From Actinacidiphila acidipaludis (GTDB lineage: Bacteria > Actinomycetota > Actinomycetes > Streptomycetales > Streptomycetaceae), in the NCBI RefSeq assembly GCF_019890725.1, contig NZ_JAINZZ010000007.1:184253-248252 (forward strand): 64,000 nucleotides of DNA, written 5' to 3'. This document shows, one piece after another, positions 8,869-17,549 of this stretch. The position numbers and the translations under genes were made by a program. How positions within the stretch are numbered: the first letter of the stretch is position 1; the number at the start of each line of letters is the position of its first letter. Under the pieces are notes generated by a model. That model was not told the origin of the DNA. It worked only from the letters and a program-made list of their open reading frames with translations, and did not search any database.

Positions 8869-8928
8869 AGCCGCGTACCGCGCGGGGGACCTCGTGGTCA
8901 CAGGTCACAAGGATTGGGTGGGAAGCAC

Positions 8929-10110
8929 GTGCTCCTCAGAACATTCGGCTGGTCGCTCGGCATCACGGTCGCCGGCCTCGCCCTCGCCTTCAGCGTCTGG
9001 GGGGTGAAGGGACTCGCGATCGTCGCGATCCTGTCCGTCCTTGAGATCTCGCTGTCGTTCGACAACGCCGTGATCAACGCGGGCATCCTGCGGAAGATGA
9101 ACGCCTTCTGGCAGAAGATGTTCCTCACCGTGGGCGTGCTGATCGCGGTCTTCGGCATGCGGCTGATCTTCCCGGTGATCATCGTCGCGATCACCGCGAA
9201 GCTCAGCCCGTGGGAAGCGGTCAACGTCGCGATCAACGACCACAACCGCTACGAGACGCTGGTCACCAACGCCCACCCGGCGATCGCCGCCTTCGGTGGC
9301 ATGTTCCTGCTGATGATCTTCCTCGACTTCATCTTCGAGGAGCGGGAGATCACCTGGCTGAGCTGGCTGGAGAAGCCGCTGGCCAAGCTCGGCAAGCTGG
9401 ACATGCTCTCCGTGGTGATCGCCATGGTCACCCTGGTCGTCTTCGCCACCACGGTGGCCACCGGCGTCCCGGTCCACGGCGGCCACGGCACCATCGACAA
9501 GGGCGAGACCGTCCTGCTGGCCGGCGTCGGCGGCCTGATCACCTACCTGGTGGTCGGCGGCATCTCCGGCTACTTCGAGGAGCGCCTGGAGGACGACGAG
9601 GACGGCGACGAGGACGAGGACGAGGGGGCGGCCGGCGACGGCGCGGAGCCGAAGGCCGCCGCGCGCGGCAACGGCGCGAGCGTGGCCCGGGTCGCCGGTC
9701 TGGCCGGCAAGGCCGCGTTCTTCATGTTCCTCTACCTGGAGGTCATCGACGCGTCGTTCTCCTTCGACGGTGTCGTCGGCGCCTTCGCCATCAGCAACGA
9801 CATCTTCCAGATCGCCCTGGGCCTGGGCATCGGCGCCATGTACATCCGGTCGCTGACCGTCTTCCTGGTCCGCAAGGGCACCCTGGACGACTACGTCTAC
9901 CTGGAGCACGGCGCCCACTACGCGATCGGCGCGCTGGCGTTCATCCTGCTGTTCACGATCAAGTACGACGTGAGCGAACTCGTCACGGGTCTGGTCGGCG
10001 TTGTCCTGATCGCGGCGTCCTACTGGTCGTCGGTGGTACGCAACCGCAGGCTCGGGGAAGAATCCGAGCAGTCGGACGACGACAAGGCAGAAGTGACGTC
10101 CGGGGTCTGA
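8929..10110 (+). CDS. DUF475/TerC-like integral membrane protein
   Basis: A 393-residue polytopic membrane protein of the DUF475 branch of the TerC superfamily, whose members are linked to metal ion export or membrane stress. About nine hydrophobic segments are visible. Two acidic membrane motifs mark the family: EISLSFDNAVINA near residue 40 and a second, related EVIDASFSFDGVVGA near 280, giving an internal duplication. Between them is an acidic cytoplasmic linker (EERLEDDEDGDEDEDE). I start it at the GTG at 8929, giving (V/M)LLRTFGWS, because GGGTGGGAAG lies just upstream; a TTG at 8914 is possible. It ends the TerD-TerD-DUF475 operon and probably forms its membrane centre. Confidence 0.92.
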   Translation: MLLRTFGWSLGITVAGLALAFSVWGVKGLAIVAILSVLEISLSFDNAVINAGILRKMNAFWQKMFLTVGVLIAVFGMRLIFPVIIVAITAKLSPWEAVNVAINDHNRYETLVTNAHPAIAAFGGMFLLMIFLDFIFEEREITWLSWLEKPLAKLGKLDMLSVVIAMVTLVVFATTVATGVPVHGGHGTIDKGETVLLAGVGGLITYLVVGGISGYFEERLEDDEDGDEDEDEGAAGDGAEPKAAARGNGASVARVAGLAGKAAFFMFLYLEVIDASFSFDGVVGAFAISNDIFQIALGLGIGAMYIRSLTVFLVRKGTLDDYVYLEHGAHYAIGALAFILLFTIKYDVSELVTGLVGVVLIAASYWSSVVRNRRLGEESEQSDDDKAEVTSGV

Positions 10111-10128
10111 CCCCGGCCGCACAGCTAT

Positions 10129-10158
10129 GGCTGCCCCCGCCGTCCGGCGGGGGCAGCC
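10129..10158 (+). terminator. terminator after DUF475
   Basis: A perfect 13-bp stem (GGCTGCCCCCGCC and its complement) with a GTCC loop, 18 bp after the DUF475 stop. It separates the first Ter operon from the next TerD-like gene. Confidence 0.85.
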
Positions 10159-10208
10159 GCATGTCAGGACCGGTCACGTGGGGACATCGGGAAAGGGTGG
10201 AGGGGCAC

Positions 10209-10940
10209 ATGGCCTGGTGGAGCTTTCTGCGGCCCAGCGGGGCCCAGCAGTTCGACGTCGCGAACGCGCACTCCGTGGAGCTCACCCGGCGGCGTCCCGA
10301 GCTGTCGCTGACCAAACAGGGCGCCGCGGTCGGCAACATGCGGGTCAACCTCTCCTGGCAGATGCGGGCGTCGGACACCGGCGGCTGGAACGCCGACCGC
10401 GGCAGCTTCCTCCGCCGCCAGCTGGAGATCTTCAAGCCGCGGGTGGTGCAGGCGGCAGGACCGGCCATGGTCAACGTCGACCTGGATCTGGCCTGCATGT
10501 ACGAACTGGCCGACGGCACCAAGGGCGTGGTCCAGCCGCTCGGCAACTTCCTCGGCGACCTCGACGGGCCGCCGTGGATCCAGATGAGCGGCGACGACCG
10601 GTTCGGCGGCACCTCCGGTGAGACGCTCTACATCAACTTCGACAAGCGGGACGAGTTCAAGCGGCTGCTGGTCTTCGTCTACATCTACGACGGCACGCCC
10701 GCGTTCGACCGCACCCACGCCAAGGTCGAGATCTTCCCCGGCTCCGGCCCCCGCATCGAGATCCCGCTCAGCGAGCGGGAGCCGCAGGCGCGTTCATGCG
10801 CGGTGGTGCTGATCGAGAACCGCAAGGGCGAGCTGATCGTGCGCCGCGAGGTGAAGTACGTCTACGGCTTCCAGGCCGAGATCGACCGCCTCTACGGCTG
10901 GGGACTCCAGTGGGGGCGCGGCTACAAGACCAAGGTCTGA
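10209..10940 (+). CDS. TerD/TerA-like protein (long form)
   Basis: A 243-residue member of the TerD-fold group, longer than the 191-residue TerD pair and divergent from it. It begins MAWWSFLRPSG and carries LSLTKQGAAVGNMRVNLSWQMR, MVNVDLDLACMYELADGTKG (the equivalent of the TerD metal site), ETLYINFDKRDEFKRLLVFVYIYDG and a C-terminal VLIENRKGELIVRREVKYVYGF block that is typical of TerA-like homologues. The start at 10209 is supported by GGTGGAGGGGC. It has its own transcription unit after the 10129 hairpin and faces the minus-strand TerD. Function in the Ter stress complex is inferred from family and position. Confidence 0.85.
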   Translation: MAWWSFLRPSGAQQFDVANAHSVELTRRRPELSLTKQGAAVGNMRVNLSWQMRASDTGGWNADRGSFLRRQLEIFKPRVVQAAGPAMVNVDLDLACMYELADGTKGVVQPLGNFLGDLDGPPWIQMSGDDRFGGTSGETLYINFDKRDEFKRLLVFVYIYDGTPAFDRTHAKVEIFPGSGPRIEIPLSEREPQARSCAVVLIENRKGELIVRREVKYVYGFQAEIDRLYGWGLQWGRGYKTKV

Positions 10941-10984
10941 CGTCCCGCGGCGGCCGCGAGAGCGAGCCGGGGGCGTGGGGCGTT

Positions 10985-11006
10985 CCCGGCCGTCCTACCG
11001 GCCGGG
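10985..11006. terminator. small hairpin between convergent TerD genes
   Basis: CCCGGCCG and CGGCCGGG pair across a 6-nt loop that includes the stop codon of the minus-strand TerD gene. It could end transcription from either side. The stem is only 8 bp. Confidence 0.45.
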
Positions 11007-11954
11007 CTGGAACTGCGGGCCCTGCGGGGGCAGCGTGAAGCCGCCGTCGCCGTGCGCGCCGTTCGGCGACGCCGCGGGCGGGACGGCCGGCGGCGCTGCG
11101 GGCGGCGGGGGCGCGGCCGCCGCGGCGACCGGCTGCGGGTAGCCGTAGGAGGGGTAGCCCTGCTGGGGCTGCTGGTGGACCTGCGGGGACGCGGGCGGCG
11201 GCGCCGACGCGCCGGCCGGCTGCGGGTAGCCGTAGGCGGGCTGCGCCGGCACGTGCGCGGGTGAGGGCGCCTGCAGCGGGTAGCCGTAGGCGCTGGCGCC
11301 CTCGGGGTCCCGCGTGGGCGGGGTCGGGGAGGCGTTGAGCGGGGTGGTGGGCACCGACGCGGGCCGGCCGGGCGTGGCGGGCCCCTGCGCGGCGGCGGCC
11401 CCGGGCTCGCCGTCGTCCACGGCGATGCCGTACTCGGTGGCCAGGCCCACCAGGCCGGAGGCGTACCCCTGGGCCAGCGCGCGGAACTTCCAGCCCGGCC
11501 CCTTGCGGTAGACCTCGCCGCAGATCAGCGCCATCTCGTGGCCGGTGTCGGGGACGATCTCGAAGCTGACGACGGGCGCGGCGTGCTGCGGGCCCGCGGT
11601 GTCGTAGAGCGTGAGGCTGAGGTCGCGGACGGTGCGGAACGGCCCGCCGTCGCAGGACGCGGCGATCACCACGCGGTCCACGGTGGCGTCCAGCGCCGTG
11701 AGGTCGACCTCGACGGTGTCGGTCAGGCCCTCGGGGACCCGTTTCTTGGGCAGGTGGCGGGCGAGGCCGGAGGGATGACGCGGCTCGTTGTAGAAGACGA
11801 AGTCGGCGTCGGACCGGACCCGGCCGTCGGGGCCCAGCAGCAGCACGGAGGCGTCCACGTCGGGCGCGCCGGGCCCGGGCGTCCAGCGCAGCACCGCCCG
11901 CACCCCGGTGACGTCCAGCGGGGTGTTCGAGCCCTTCACCATCACGTGCGTCAT
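10995..11954 (-). CDS. terD: TerD domain protein with YGYP/proline-rich tail
   Basis: A 319-residue protein: a TerD domain (residues about 1-170, with VRAVLRWTPGPGAPDVDASVLLLGPDGRVRS, FVFYNEPRHPSG, EMALICGEVYRKGPGWKFRALAQGYASGLVGLA) followed by a 150-residue low-complexity tail. The tail repeats SAYGYPLQ, PAYGYPQP, PSYGYPQP and long Ala/Pro runs. The metal-site aspartates of classic TerD are partly kept (PDVDAS). ATG at 11954 gives MTHVMVKGSN, a usual start for this group; an ATG at 11963 is the alternative. The tail resembles disordered scaffolds rather than an enzyme. It is divergent from the lyase-PRTase-HAD genes and shares their 180-bp promoter region. Confidence 0.92.
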   Translation of the reverse strand: MTHVMVKGSNTPLDVTGVRAVLRWTPGPGAPDVDASVLLLGPDGRVRSDADFVFYNEPRHPSGLARHLPKKRVPEGLTDTVEVDLTALDATVDRVVIAASCDGGPFRTVRDLSLTLYDTAGPQHAAPVVSFEIVPDTGHEMALICGEVYRKGPGWKFRALAQGYASGLVGLATEYGIAVDDGEPGAAAAQGPATPGRPASVPTTPLNASPTPPTRDPEGASAYGYPLQAPSPAHVPAQPAYGYPQPAGASAPPPASPQVHQQPQQGYPSYGYPQPVAAAAAPPPPAAPPAVPPAASPNGAHGDGGFTLPPQGPQFQPGR

Positions 11955-12135
11955 ACCGGTCATCCTGCCCTTCCGGCGGGGCGTGCCACAACGCCGGGGG
12001 CGCCCGTCGGGACGGTCACCGGGTGGACCCGCTGCGGTTACCTGCTTTTCACACACGAAGGGAACGGGTACCCCATGCTCACACGTACGATAATCGGCCA
12101 GATGTTGTCAGGTTCTTCATCCTGAAAGGGGGCGT

Positions 12136-13308
12136 ATGCGACACTTCGGACACCTCTCCGGTGATCTCAGGAGTGAACTGTTTCACCGTGAGCCACAGGA
12201 ATTCACTGCTGATTCGCCGGCCCGCACGCTCGCGGTCGCCCTCGGGGCCACCCTGTACAGCCCCGCCACCCGCCCCCGGCTCGCCGACGACATCGTCAAG
12301 CAGGCCGAGCGGGGCGTGGTCTCCATGGTGCTGTGCCTGGAGGACTCCATCGACGACCGGGACGTCGTCGCAGGTGAGGCCAACCTGGTCCGCCAGTTCG
12401 CCGAGCTGGCCGGCCGGCCGGAGCGCGCCCACGAGCTGCCGCTGCTCTTCATCCGGGTCCGCACGCCCGGCCAGATCACCGACCTCGTGGCGCGGCTCGG
12501 CGCCACCGTCGCCCTGCTGTCCGGATTCGTGCTGCCCAAGTTCACCGAGGAGAGCGGCGTCCCCTTCCTGGAGGCGCTGGCACAGGCCGAGGCCGCGAGC
12601 GGGCGGCGGCTGTTCGCCATGCCCGTCCTCGAGTCGCCGCAACTGCTGCACCTCGAGAGCCGGGTGGAGACGCTGACCGGCATATCCCGGGCCGTGGACA
12701 AGTACCGCGACCGCGTGCTCGCCCTGCGCCTGGGCGTGACCGACTTCTGCTCCTCCTACGGGCTGCGCCGGGCCCCCGAGATGACCGCCTACGACGTGCA
12801 GATCGTCGCCGCGGTCATCGCCGACGTGGTCAACGTCTTCGGCCGCGCGGACGGCAGCGGCTTCACCGTCACCGGACCCGTCTGGGAGTACTTCCGCCAC
12901 CACGAGCGGATGTTCAAGCCCCAGCTGCGGCTCAGCCCCTTCCGGCCCGAGGCCGAGGACCTGCGCGACGCGCTGATCGAGCGGGACATGGACGGGCTGC
13001 TGCGCGAGATCGAACTCGACCGCGCCAACGGCCTCCAGGGCAAGACCTGCATCCACCCCACCCACGTGCCGGTGGTGCACGCGCTGAACGTCGTCACCCA
13101 CGAGGAGTTCTGCGACGCCGCCGACATCCTCCACGAGGACCGCAGCGGCGGCGGGGTGCTGCGCAGCGCCTACACGAACAAGATGAACGAGGTGAAGCCG
13201 CACCGCGCCTGGGCGGAGCGGACCCTGCGCCGCGCCGAGGTCTTCGGCGTCGCCCGCGAGGACATCGGGTTCGTCGAACTGCTCGCGGCCAGCCTGCCGC
13301 AGTCCTGA
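12136..13308 (+). CDS. HpcH/HpaI aldolase - citrate lyase family protein (Ter-associated CitE-like)
   Basis: A 390-residue CitE-like (HpcH/HpaI) lyase. Members carry out Mg2+-dependent C-C bond cleavage or formation on acyl-CoA or related substrates. Family marks are GATLYSPATRPRLADDI, the metal-binding MVLCLEDSIDD (residues about 70-80) and GLQGKTCIHPTHVPVVHAL near residue 300. The central insert (LRLGVTDFCSSYGLRRAPEMTAYD) is characteristic of the Ter-linked group described in comparative genomics of Ter systems. ATG at 12136 follows GAAAGGGGGCG. It opens a three-gene set with the phosphoribosyltransferase fusion and a HAD phosphatase, proposed in the literature to make a nucleoside-like metabolite. 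A GGGAAC box (about 12060) may be an ECF-type -35. Confidence 0.9.
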   Translation: MRHFGHLSGDLRSELFHREPQEFTADSPARTLAVALGATLYSPATRPRLADDIVKQAERGVVSMVLCLEDSIDDRDVVAGEANLVRQFAELAGRPERAHELPLLFIRVRTPGQITDLVARLGATVALLSGFVLPKFTEESGVPFLEALAQAEAASGRRLFAMPVLESPQLLHLESRVETLTGISRAVDKYRDRVLALRLGVTDFCSSYGLRRAPEMTAYDVQIVAAVIADVVNVFGRADGSGFTVTGPVWEYFRHHERMFKPQLRLSPFRPEAEDLRDALIERDMDGLLREIELDRANGLQGKTCIHPTHVPVVHALNVVTHEEFCDAADILHEDRSGGGVLRSAYTNKMNEVKPHRAWAERTLRRAEVFGVAREDIGFVELLAASLPQS

Positions 13309-13378
13309 CCGGCCGCCCCCGCGGAACCCTCGCCGGCACGAGGCACCACGAGGCACCACTCTGAAGGAATCACCGCTG

Positions 13379-15904
13379 ATGGCAACGAACACGCCCTGGA
13401 CCGGCCAGTGGGTCGCCGACCGGCTGGGCGTCGCGCTCCACGGCGAGGGCGTCACCGACCTGCTCGGCCTGGCCCTGCGCCGTAACCCCAAGCGGGCGCA
13501 CCTGCTGGTCTCCCACGTGCTGGGCAAGCACGTGCCGCAGCGGCCGCACGTCGTCTACGGGCACGCCTTCGCCCTCGGGCAGCGCGTCCGCGCCCTGCTC
13601 GGGGACGGCCCGGACGGGGCCGCCGGCGCCGTCGTCCTCGGCTACGCCGAGACCGCCACCGGACTCGGCCACGCCGTCGCCGACGGCATCGGCGGCGTGC
13701 CCTACCTGCACTCCACCCGGCGGGCGGTGCCCGGGGTCACCCCCGGCGGCGGCTTCGAGGAGGAGCACAGCCACGCCACCGGCCACCTGCTGCTCCCCGA
13801 GGACCCGGCCCTGCTCGGGGGCCACGGCCCGCTGGTGCTCGTCGACGACGAGTTCTCCACCGGCCGGACGATCCTCAACACCATCGGCGACCTGCACGCC
13901 CGCAACCCGCGGCCGCGCTACGTCGTCGTGGCGCTGACCGACATGCGCGGGCCGGCCGACCGGGCCGCCCTGGCGGAATTCGCCGCCCGCCTCGGCGTCA
14001 CCGTCGACGTCGTCGCGCTCGCCGAGGGCACGGTGACGCTGCCGGACGGCGTGCTGGAGAAGGGGCAGGCGCTCGTCGCGGAGCACGAGGGCGCCGGACC
14101 GTCGGGACGGTCGGGGGCAGCGGGCGGTGCCGCCGGCGGCGTCGGGAGCCTCGTTCGGCGCGTCGGGCTGGGCTGGCCCGCGGGGCTGCCGGACGGCGGC
14201 CGGCACGGCTTCCTGCCCGAGCACGGCGACCGGCTGGCCGCCGCACTGCCCGCCATGGGACGGCGGCTGGCCGACGCGCTGCCGCCCGGCGCCGCCCGCG
14301 TCCTCGTCCTCGGCAACGAGGAGCTGATGTACGCCCCGCTGCGGCTCGCCCAGGCGCTGGAGGACACCCTCGCCGCCGACGCGCGGGAGGCCGCGCAGAC
14401 GGGCGCCGAGGCGCCTGCGGCGGCCGCCGCGGACCCCGTGCGCACCGCCGCCCCGGAGGTCCGGTACTCGACCACCACGCGCTCGCCCGTGCTTGCCGTG
14501 GACGACCCCGGGTACGCGATCCGCAGCCGGATCGTGTTCGACGCGCACGACGACCCGGACGACGGCGGACCGGCCGACCGCTACGCCTACAACGTCGCGG
14601 GCGCCGGCTTCGACGCCGTGGTGTGCGTCGTGGACTCGGCCGGCGACACGCCCGTCCTGCACCAGGACGGCGGGCTGCTCGCCCAGCTCGCCCTGCACAC
14701 GCCGGCCGTTCTGCTCGCCGTCGTACCCACCTACCGACCCGACCCAGAGGGGCACCCCCCGAGCATGAGCGAGCCGCTGCGCGGACCCGACTTCTCCTCC
14801 TACCAGCCGCAGGAGGTGGGCTGGCTGCTGAAGGACCTCTCGGACGTGGAGCTGGAGGCGCCCACCGAGGAGCGCGAGGAGGCCATCCAGAGCGGCGGGG
14901 CGCACTACGCCGAGTCACTGCCCGTGGAGTACCAGCCCACCGAGGCGTACCAGGAGCTCTTCCGCTCGGCCCTGGCCGACAGCGCGCCGCGGATCGCGCG
15001 CGCGGTCGGCGCCGTCACCGAACTCGTCCTCGCCGAGCGCGGCCGGAACGTGGTGCTGGCCTCGCTGGCCCGGGCCGGCACCCCCGTCGGCGTGCTGATG
15101 CGCCGCTGGGCCGAGCACGCCCACGGCCTCGAACTGCCGCACTACGCCGTGTCGATCGTCCGCGGCCGCGGCATCGACCGCAACGCGCTGCGCTGGCTCG
15201 CCGACCACCACGATCCGGCCGACGTCGTGTTCGTCGACGGCTGGACCGGCAAGGGCGCGATCACCCGTGAACTCGCCGAAGCCGTCAAGGACTTCGGCGG
15301 CTTCAACCCGGACATCGCGGTCCTCGCCGACCCCGGCGGCTGCGTGTCCACCTACGGCACCCGCGACGACTTCCTCATCCCGTCGGCGTGCCTCAACTCC
15401 ACCGTCTCCGGCCTGATCTCGCGGACGGTGCTGCGCGACGGCCTGATCGGGCCGGACGACTTCCACGGCGCCAAGTTCTACCGCGAGTTGCAGGGCGCGG
15501 ACGTCTCCGGGCTGTTCCTGGACACCGTGACCGACGCCTTCCCCCAGGTCCGCTCGGCCACGGTCGCCGCGGACCTGGCGGCCCTGCGGTCCCAGGACCG
15601 CGCGCCGACCTGGGTGGGCTGGGCGGCGGTCGAGCGGATCAGCGAGGAGTACGGCATCGGCGACGTCAACCTGGTCAAGCCCGGCGTCGGCGAGACCACC
15701 CGGGTGCTGCTGCGCCGCGTGCCGTGGCGCATCCTCGCGCGGCGCGGCGCGGGCGCCGACCTGGACCACGTGCGCCTGCTCGCCGACCAGCGCGGCGTGC
15801 CGGTCGAGGAGGTCGGTGACCTGCCGTACTCGTGCGTCGGCCTGATCCACCCGCGCTTCACCCGCGGCGCGACCGGCACCGACGGCCGGGCGGTGCAGAA
15901 CTGA
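13379..15904 (+). CDS. phosphoribosyltransferase-TRSP / StiP cysteine-protease-like fusion
   Basis: An 841-residue protein that joins two proteins I expect as neighbours in Ter operons. Residues 1 to about 460 are a phosphoribosyltransferase with PRPP motif LVLVDDEFSTGRT (about 153-165) followed by the TRSP domain, where GFDAVVCVVDSAGD is conserved. Residues about 463-841 begin MSEPLRGPDFSSYQPQEVGWLLKDL and match StiP-type proteins, with ADPGGCVSTYGTRDDFLIPSACLNSTVSGLISRT and the C-terminal SCVGLIHPRF. At the join an ATG (14765) has an AGAGGGG sequence 9 nt upstream and overlaps an out-of-frame TGA as ATGA. A one-base change in the preceding run of six C would split the gene into two coupled genes. 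Both halves look intact. Confidence 0.88.
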   Translation: MATNTPWTGQWVADRLGVALHGEGVTDLLGLALRRNPKRAHLLVSHVLGKHVPQRPHVVYGHAFALGQRVRALLGDGPDGAAGAVVLGYAETATGLGHAVADGIGGVPYLHSTRRAVPGVTPGGGFEEEHSHATGHLLLPEDPALLGGHGPLVLVDDEFSTGRTILNTIGDLHARNPRPRYVVVALTDMRGPADRAALAEFAARLGVTVDVVALAEGTVTLPDGVLEKGQALVAEHEGAGPSGRSGAAGGAAGGVGSLVRRVGLGWPAGLPDGGRHGFLPEHGDRLAAALPAMGRRLADALPPGAARVLVLGNEELMYAPLRLAQALEDTLAADAREAAQTGAEAPAAAAADPVRTAAPEVRYSTTTRSPVLAVDDPGYAIRSRIVFDAHDDPDDGGPADRYAYNVAGAGFDAVVCVVDSAGDTPVLHQDGGLLAQLALHTPAVLLAVVPTYRPDPEGHPPSMSEPLRGPDFSSYQPQEVGWLLKDLSDVELEAPTEEREEAIQSGGAHYAESLPVEYQPTEAYQELFRSALADSAPRIARAVGAVTELVLAERGRNVVLASLARAGTPVGVLMRRWAEHAHGLELPHYAVSIVRGRGIDRNALRWLADHHDPADVVFVDGWTGKGAITRELAEAVKDFGGFNPDIAVLADPGGCVSTYGTRDDFLIPSACLNSTVSGLISRTVLRDGLIGPDDFHGAKFYRELQGADVSGLFLDTVTDAFPQVRSATVAADLAALRSQDRAPTWVGWAAVERISEEYGIGDVNLVKPGVGETTRVLLRRVPWRILARRGAGADLDHVRLLADQRGVPVEEVGDLPYSCVGLIHPRFTRGATGTDGRAVQN

Positions 15905-16752
15905 TGAGCCGTCACGCGTTCCCGCCCAACACCCGCGCGCTGGTCGCCAGCGACCTGGACCGCACCCTGATCTACTCCACGGCCGCCCTCGCGCTGTCGA
16001 TGGCCGACGAGCACGCGCCCCGGCTGCTGTGCGTCGAGGTGCACGAGTCCAAGCCGCTGTCGTACATGACGGAGTCCGCGAGCCGGCTGCTGACCGAACT
16101 CGCCGACACCGTGCGGTTCGTGCCCACCACCACCCGCACCCGCAAGCAGTACCGGCGGATCAGCCTGCCCGGCCGGCCGCCGCGGTACGCGATCTGCGCC
16201 AACGGCGGTCACCTGCTGGTCGACGGACGCACCGACCACGACTGGAACCACGAGATGCGGCGCCGCCTGTCCGACGGCTGCGCGCCGCTGGAGGAGGTGG
16301 TCGCGCACCTGGCGGCCACCTCCGACCCGGACTGGCTGCGCAAGGAGCGGATCGCCGAGGACCTGTTCGCGTACCTGGTGGTGGACCGCGAGCGGCTGCC
16401 CTCGGGCTGGGTCAAGGAACTCGGCGAGTGGGCCGAGCCGCGCGGCTGGACGGTGTCCCTGCAGGGCCGCAAGATCTACGCGGTGCCCAAGCCGCTGAGC
16501 AAGAGCGCCGCGCTCGCCGAGGTGGTCCGCCGCACCGGCGTGGACCAGGTGCTGGCCGCCGGGGACTCGCTGCTCGACGTGGACCTGCTGATGGCCGCGG
16601 ACACCGGCTGGACGCCCGGCCACGGCGAACTCGCCGACAGCGGCTGGAGCGCCCCGCACGTCACCGCGCTCGGCACGGTCGGCGTCGCGGCCGGCGAGGA
16701 GATCCTGCGGCGGATGCTGGTGCGGGTCACGGGGGAGGGCATCACGCGGTAG
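15904..16752 (+). CDS. HAD superfamily phosphatase (Ter-associated)
   Basis: A 282-residue Cof/SPP-like HAD phosphohydrolase. Motif I is ASDLDRTLIY (nucleophile Asp in D-L-D-R-T), motif II is the TTTRTRKQY segment, the cap domain spans about residues 85-190, and motifs III/IV are KPLSKSAAL and AAGDSLLDVDLL. The start codon overlaps the stop of the preceding fusion gene as TGATG, so the two are translationally coupled and the HAD enzyme very likely acts in the same pathway, perhaps dephosphorylating the product of the phosphoribosyltransferase. ANGGHLLVDG is conserved in this subgroup. It closes the Ter biosynthetic set. Confidence 0.92.
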   Translation: MSRHAFPPNTRALVASDLDRTLIYSTAALALSMADEHAPRLLCVEVHESKPLSYMTESASRLLTELADTVRFVPTTTRTRKQYRRISLPGRPPRYAICANGGHLLVDGRTDHDWNHEMRRRLSDGCAPLEEVVAHLAATSDPDWLRKERIAEDLFAYLVVDRERLPSGWVKELGEWAEPRGWTVSLQGRKIYAVPKPLSKSAALAEVVRRTGVDQVLAAGDSLLDVDLLMAADTGWTPGHGELADSGWSAPHVTALGTVGVAAGEEILRRMLVRVTGEGITR

Positions 16753-16790
16753 GACCGCTGGAGCAAGGCCGCTGGAACGGGCGGTTGCGG

Positions 16791-16826
16791 GGGCAGGCGG
16801 GGCAGGCGGGGCAGGCGGCGCAGGCC
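16791..16826. repeat. 9-bp tandem repeat (GGGCAGGCG) x 4
   Basis: Three exact copies of GGGCAGGCG and a degenerate fourth occupy the 117-bp gap between the convergent HAD and kinase genes. No hairpin terminator is clear here. Confidence 0.7.
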
Positions 16827-16869
16827 CGGTGGGCAGGGCCGCCGGACACGGCCGGGACACGCCGGGCGC

Positions 16870-17502
16870 TCAGCTGTGGCGTCCGGGCACCACGGTCCGG
16901 GTCGCGCGTTCCCGGCCGCGCTCCACCCGGCGGGCGTTGGGCCGTTCGCTGGCCGCTATGAAGGCCCGCGCCTCGGACTCGGTCCGCCCGCCGCGCACAT
17001 GCCGGCGCAGCAACCGCCGCTCCCGCAGCGACCGGGGCGTGTCGACGTACCACAACTCGTCGAGCAGACCGCGGACCTGCTCCCAGCCGGGGCCGTCGTC
17101 CGCCAGGTAGTTGCCCTCCGTCACGACCAGCAGGGCCTGCGGCGGCACCACCAGCCCGGCCGCCACCGGCTCCTCCAGCCGGCGGTCGAAGTCCGGTGCG
17201 TACACGGGCCGATCCAGCGTCTCGCGCACCCGCCGCAGCAGATGGACGTAGCCGTCGACGTCGAACGTCTCCGGTGCGCCCTTGCGCCCGCGCAGCCCCA
17301 GCCGGTCCAACTGGGCGTTGGACAGGTGGAATCCGTCCATCGGCAGATACGCGGCGGTGCCCGCGCCCAGCCGGTCGTCGACGCCGGTGACCAGCCGCCT
17401 GGCCAGCGTGGACTTGCCCGCCGCCGGGGCGCCCGCCAGGCCCAGGACGGCACGGCGGCCTGGAATGCTGGGCACGAGGGCGACCGCGTCATCGACGAGC
17501 AT
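16870..17502 (-). CDS. P-loop nucleoside/nucleotide kinase family protein
   Basis: A 210-residue P-loop kinase of the phosphoribulokinase/uridine kinase-like group. The Walker A motif is LAGAPAAGKSTLARRL (residues about 24-39). The substrate-side motif YLPMDGFHLSN, GAPETFDVDGYV and YAPDFDRRLEEP follow the order seen in PRK/Udk-like enzymes, and LLVVTEGNYLADDGPGW is the second nucleotide-binding strand. The C-terminal half (TPRSLRERRLLRRHVRGGRTESEARAF) is a basic lid. The phosphate acceptor is not known; such enzymes phosphorylate nucleosides, pantothenate or sugars. TAGGCT at 17509-17514 is 6 nt before the ATG, so it is probably leaderless. It is divergent from the O-methyltransferase with only 47 bp between starts. 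Confidence 0.87.
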   Translation of the reverse strand: MLVDDAVALVPSIPGRRAVLGLAGAPAAGKSTLARRLVTGVDDRLGAGTAAYLPMDGFHLSNAQLDRLGLRGRKGAPETFDVDGYVHLLRRVRETLDRPVYAPDFDRRLEEPVAAGLVVPPQALLVVTEGNYLADDGPGWEQVRGLLDELWYVDTPRSLRERRLLRRHVRGGRTESEARAFIAASERPNARRVERGRERATRTVVPGRHS

Positions 17503-17549
17503 CTCGTCAGCCTAGGCCAGGCCGCCGCCACGAACCACGGGAGCCAACG

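Noticed and set aside
8929..10110. DUF475 gene as start at TTG 8914
   Set aside because: The AAGGA before that TTG is too close; the GTG at 8929 has a better-spaced purine tract and gives the usual family N-terminus.
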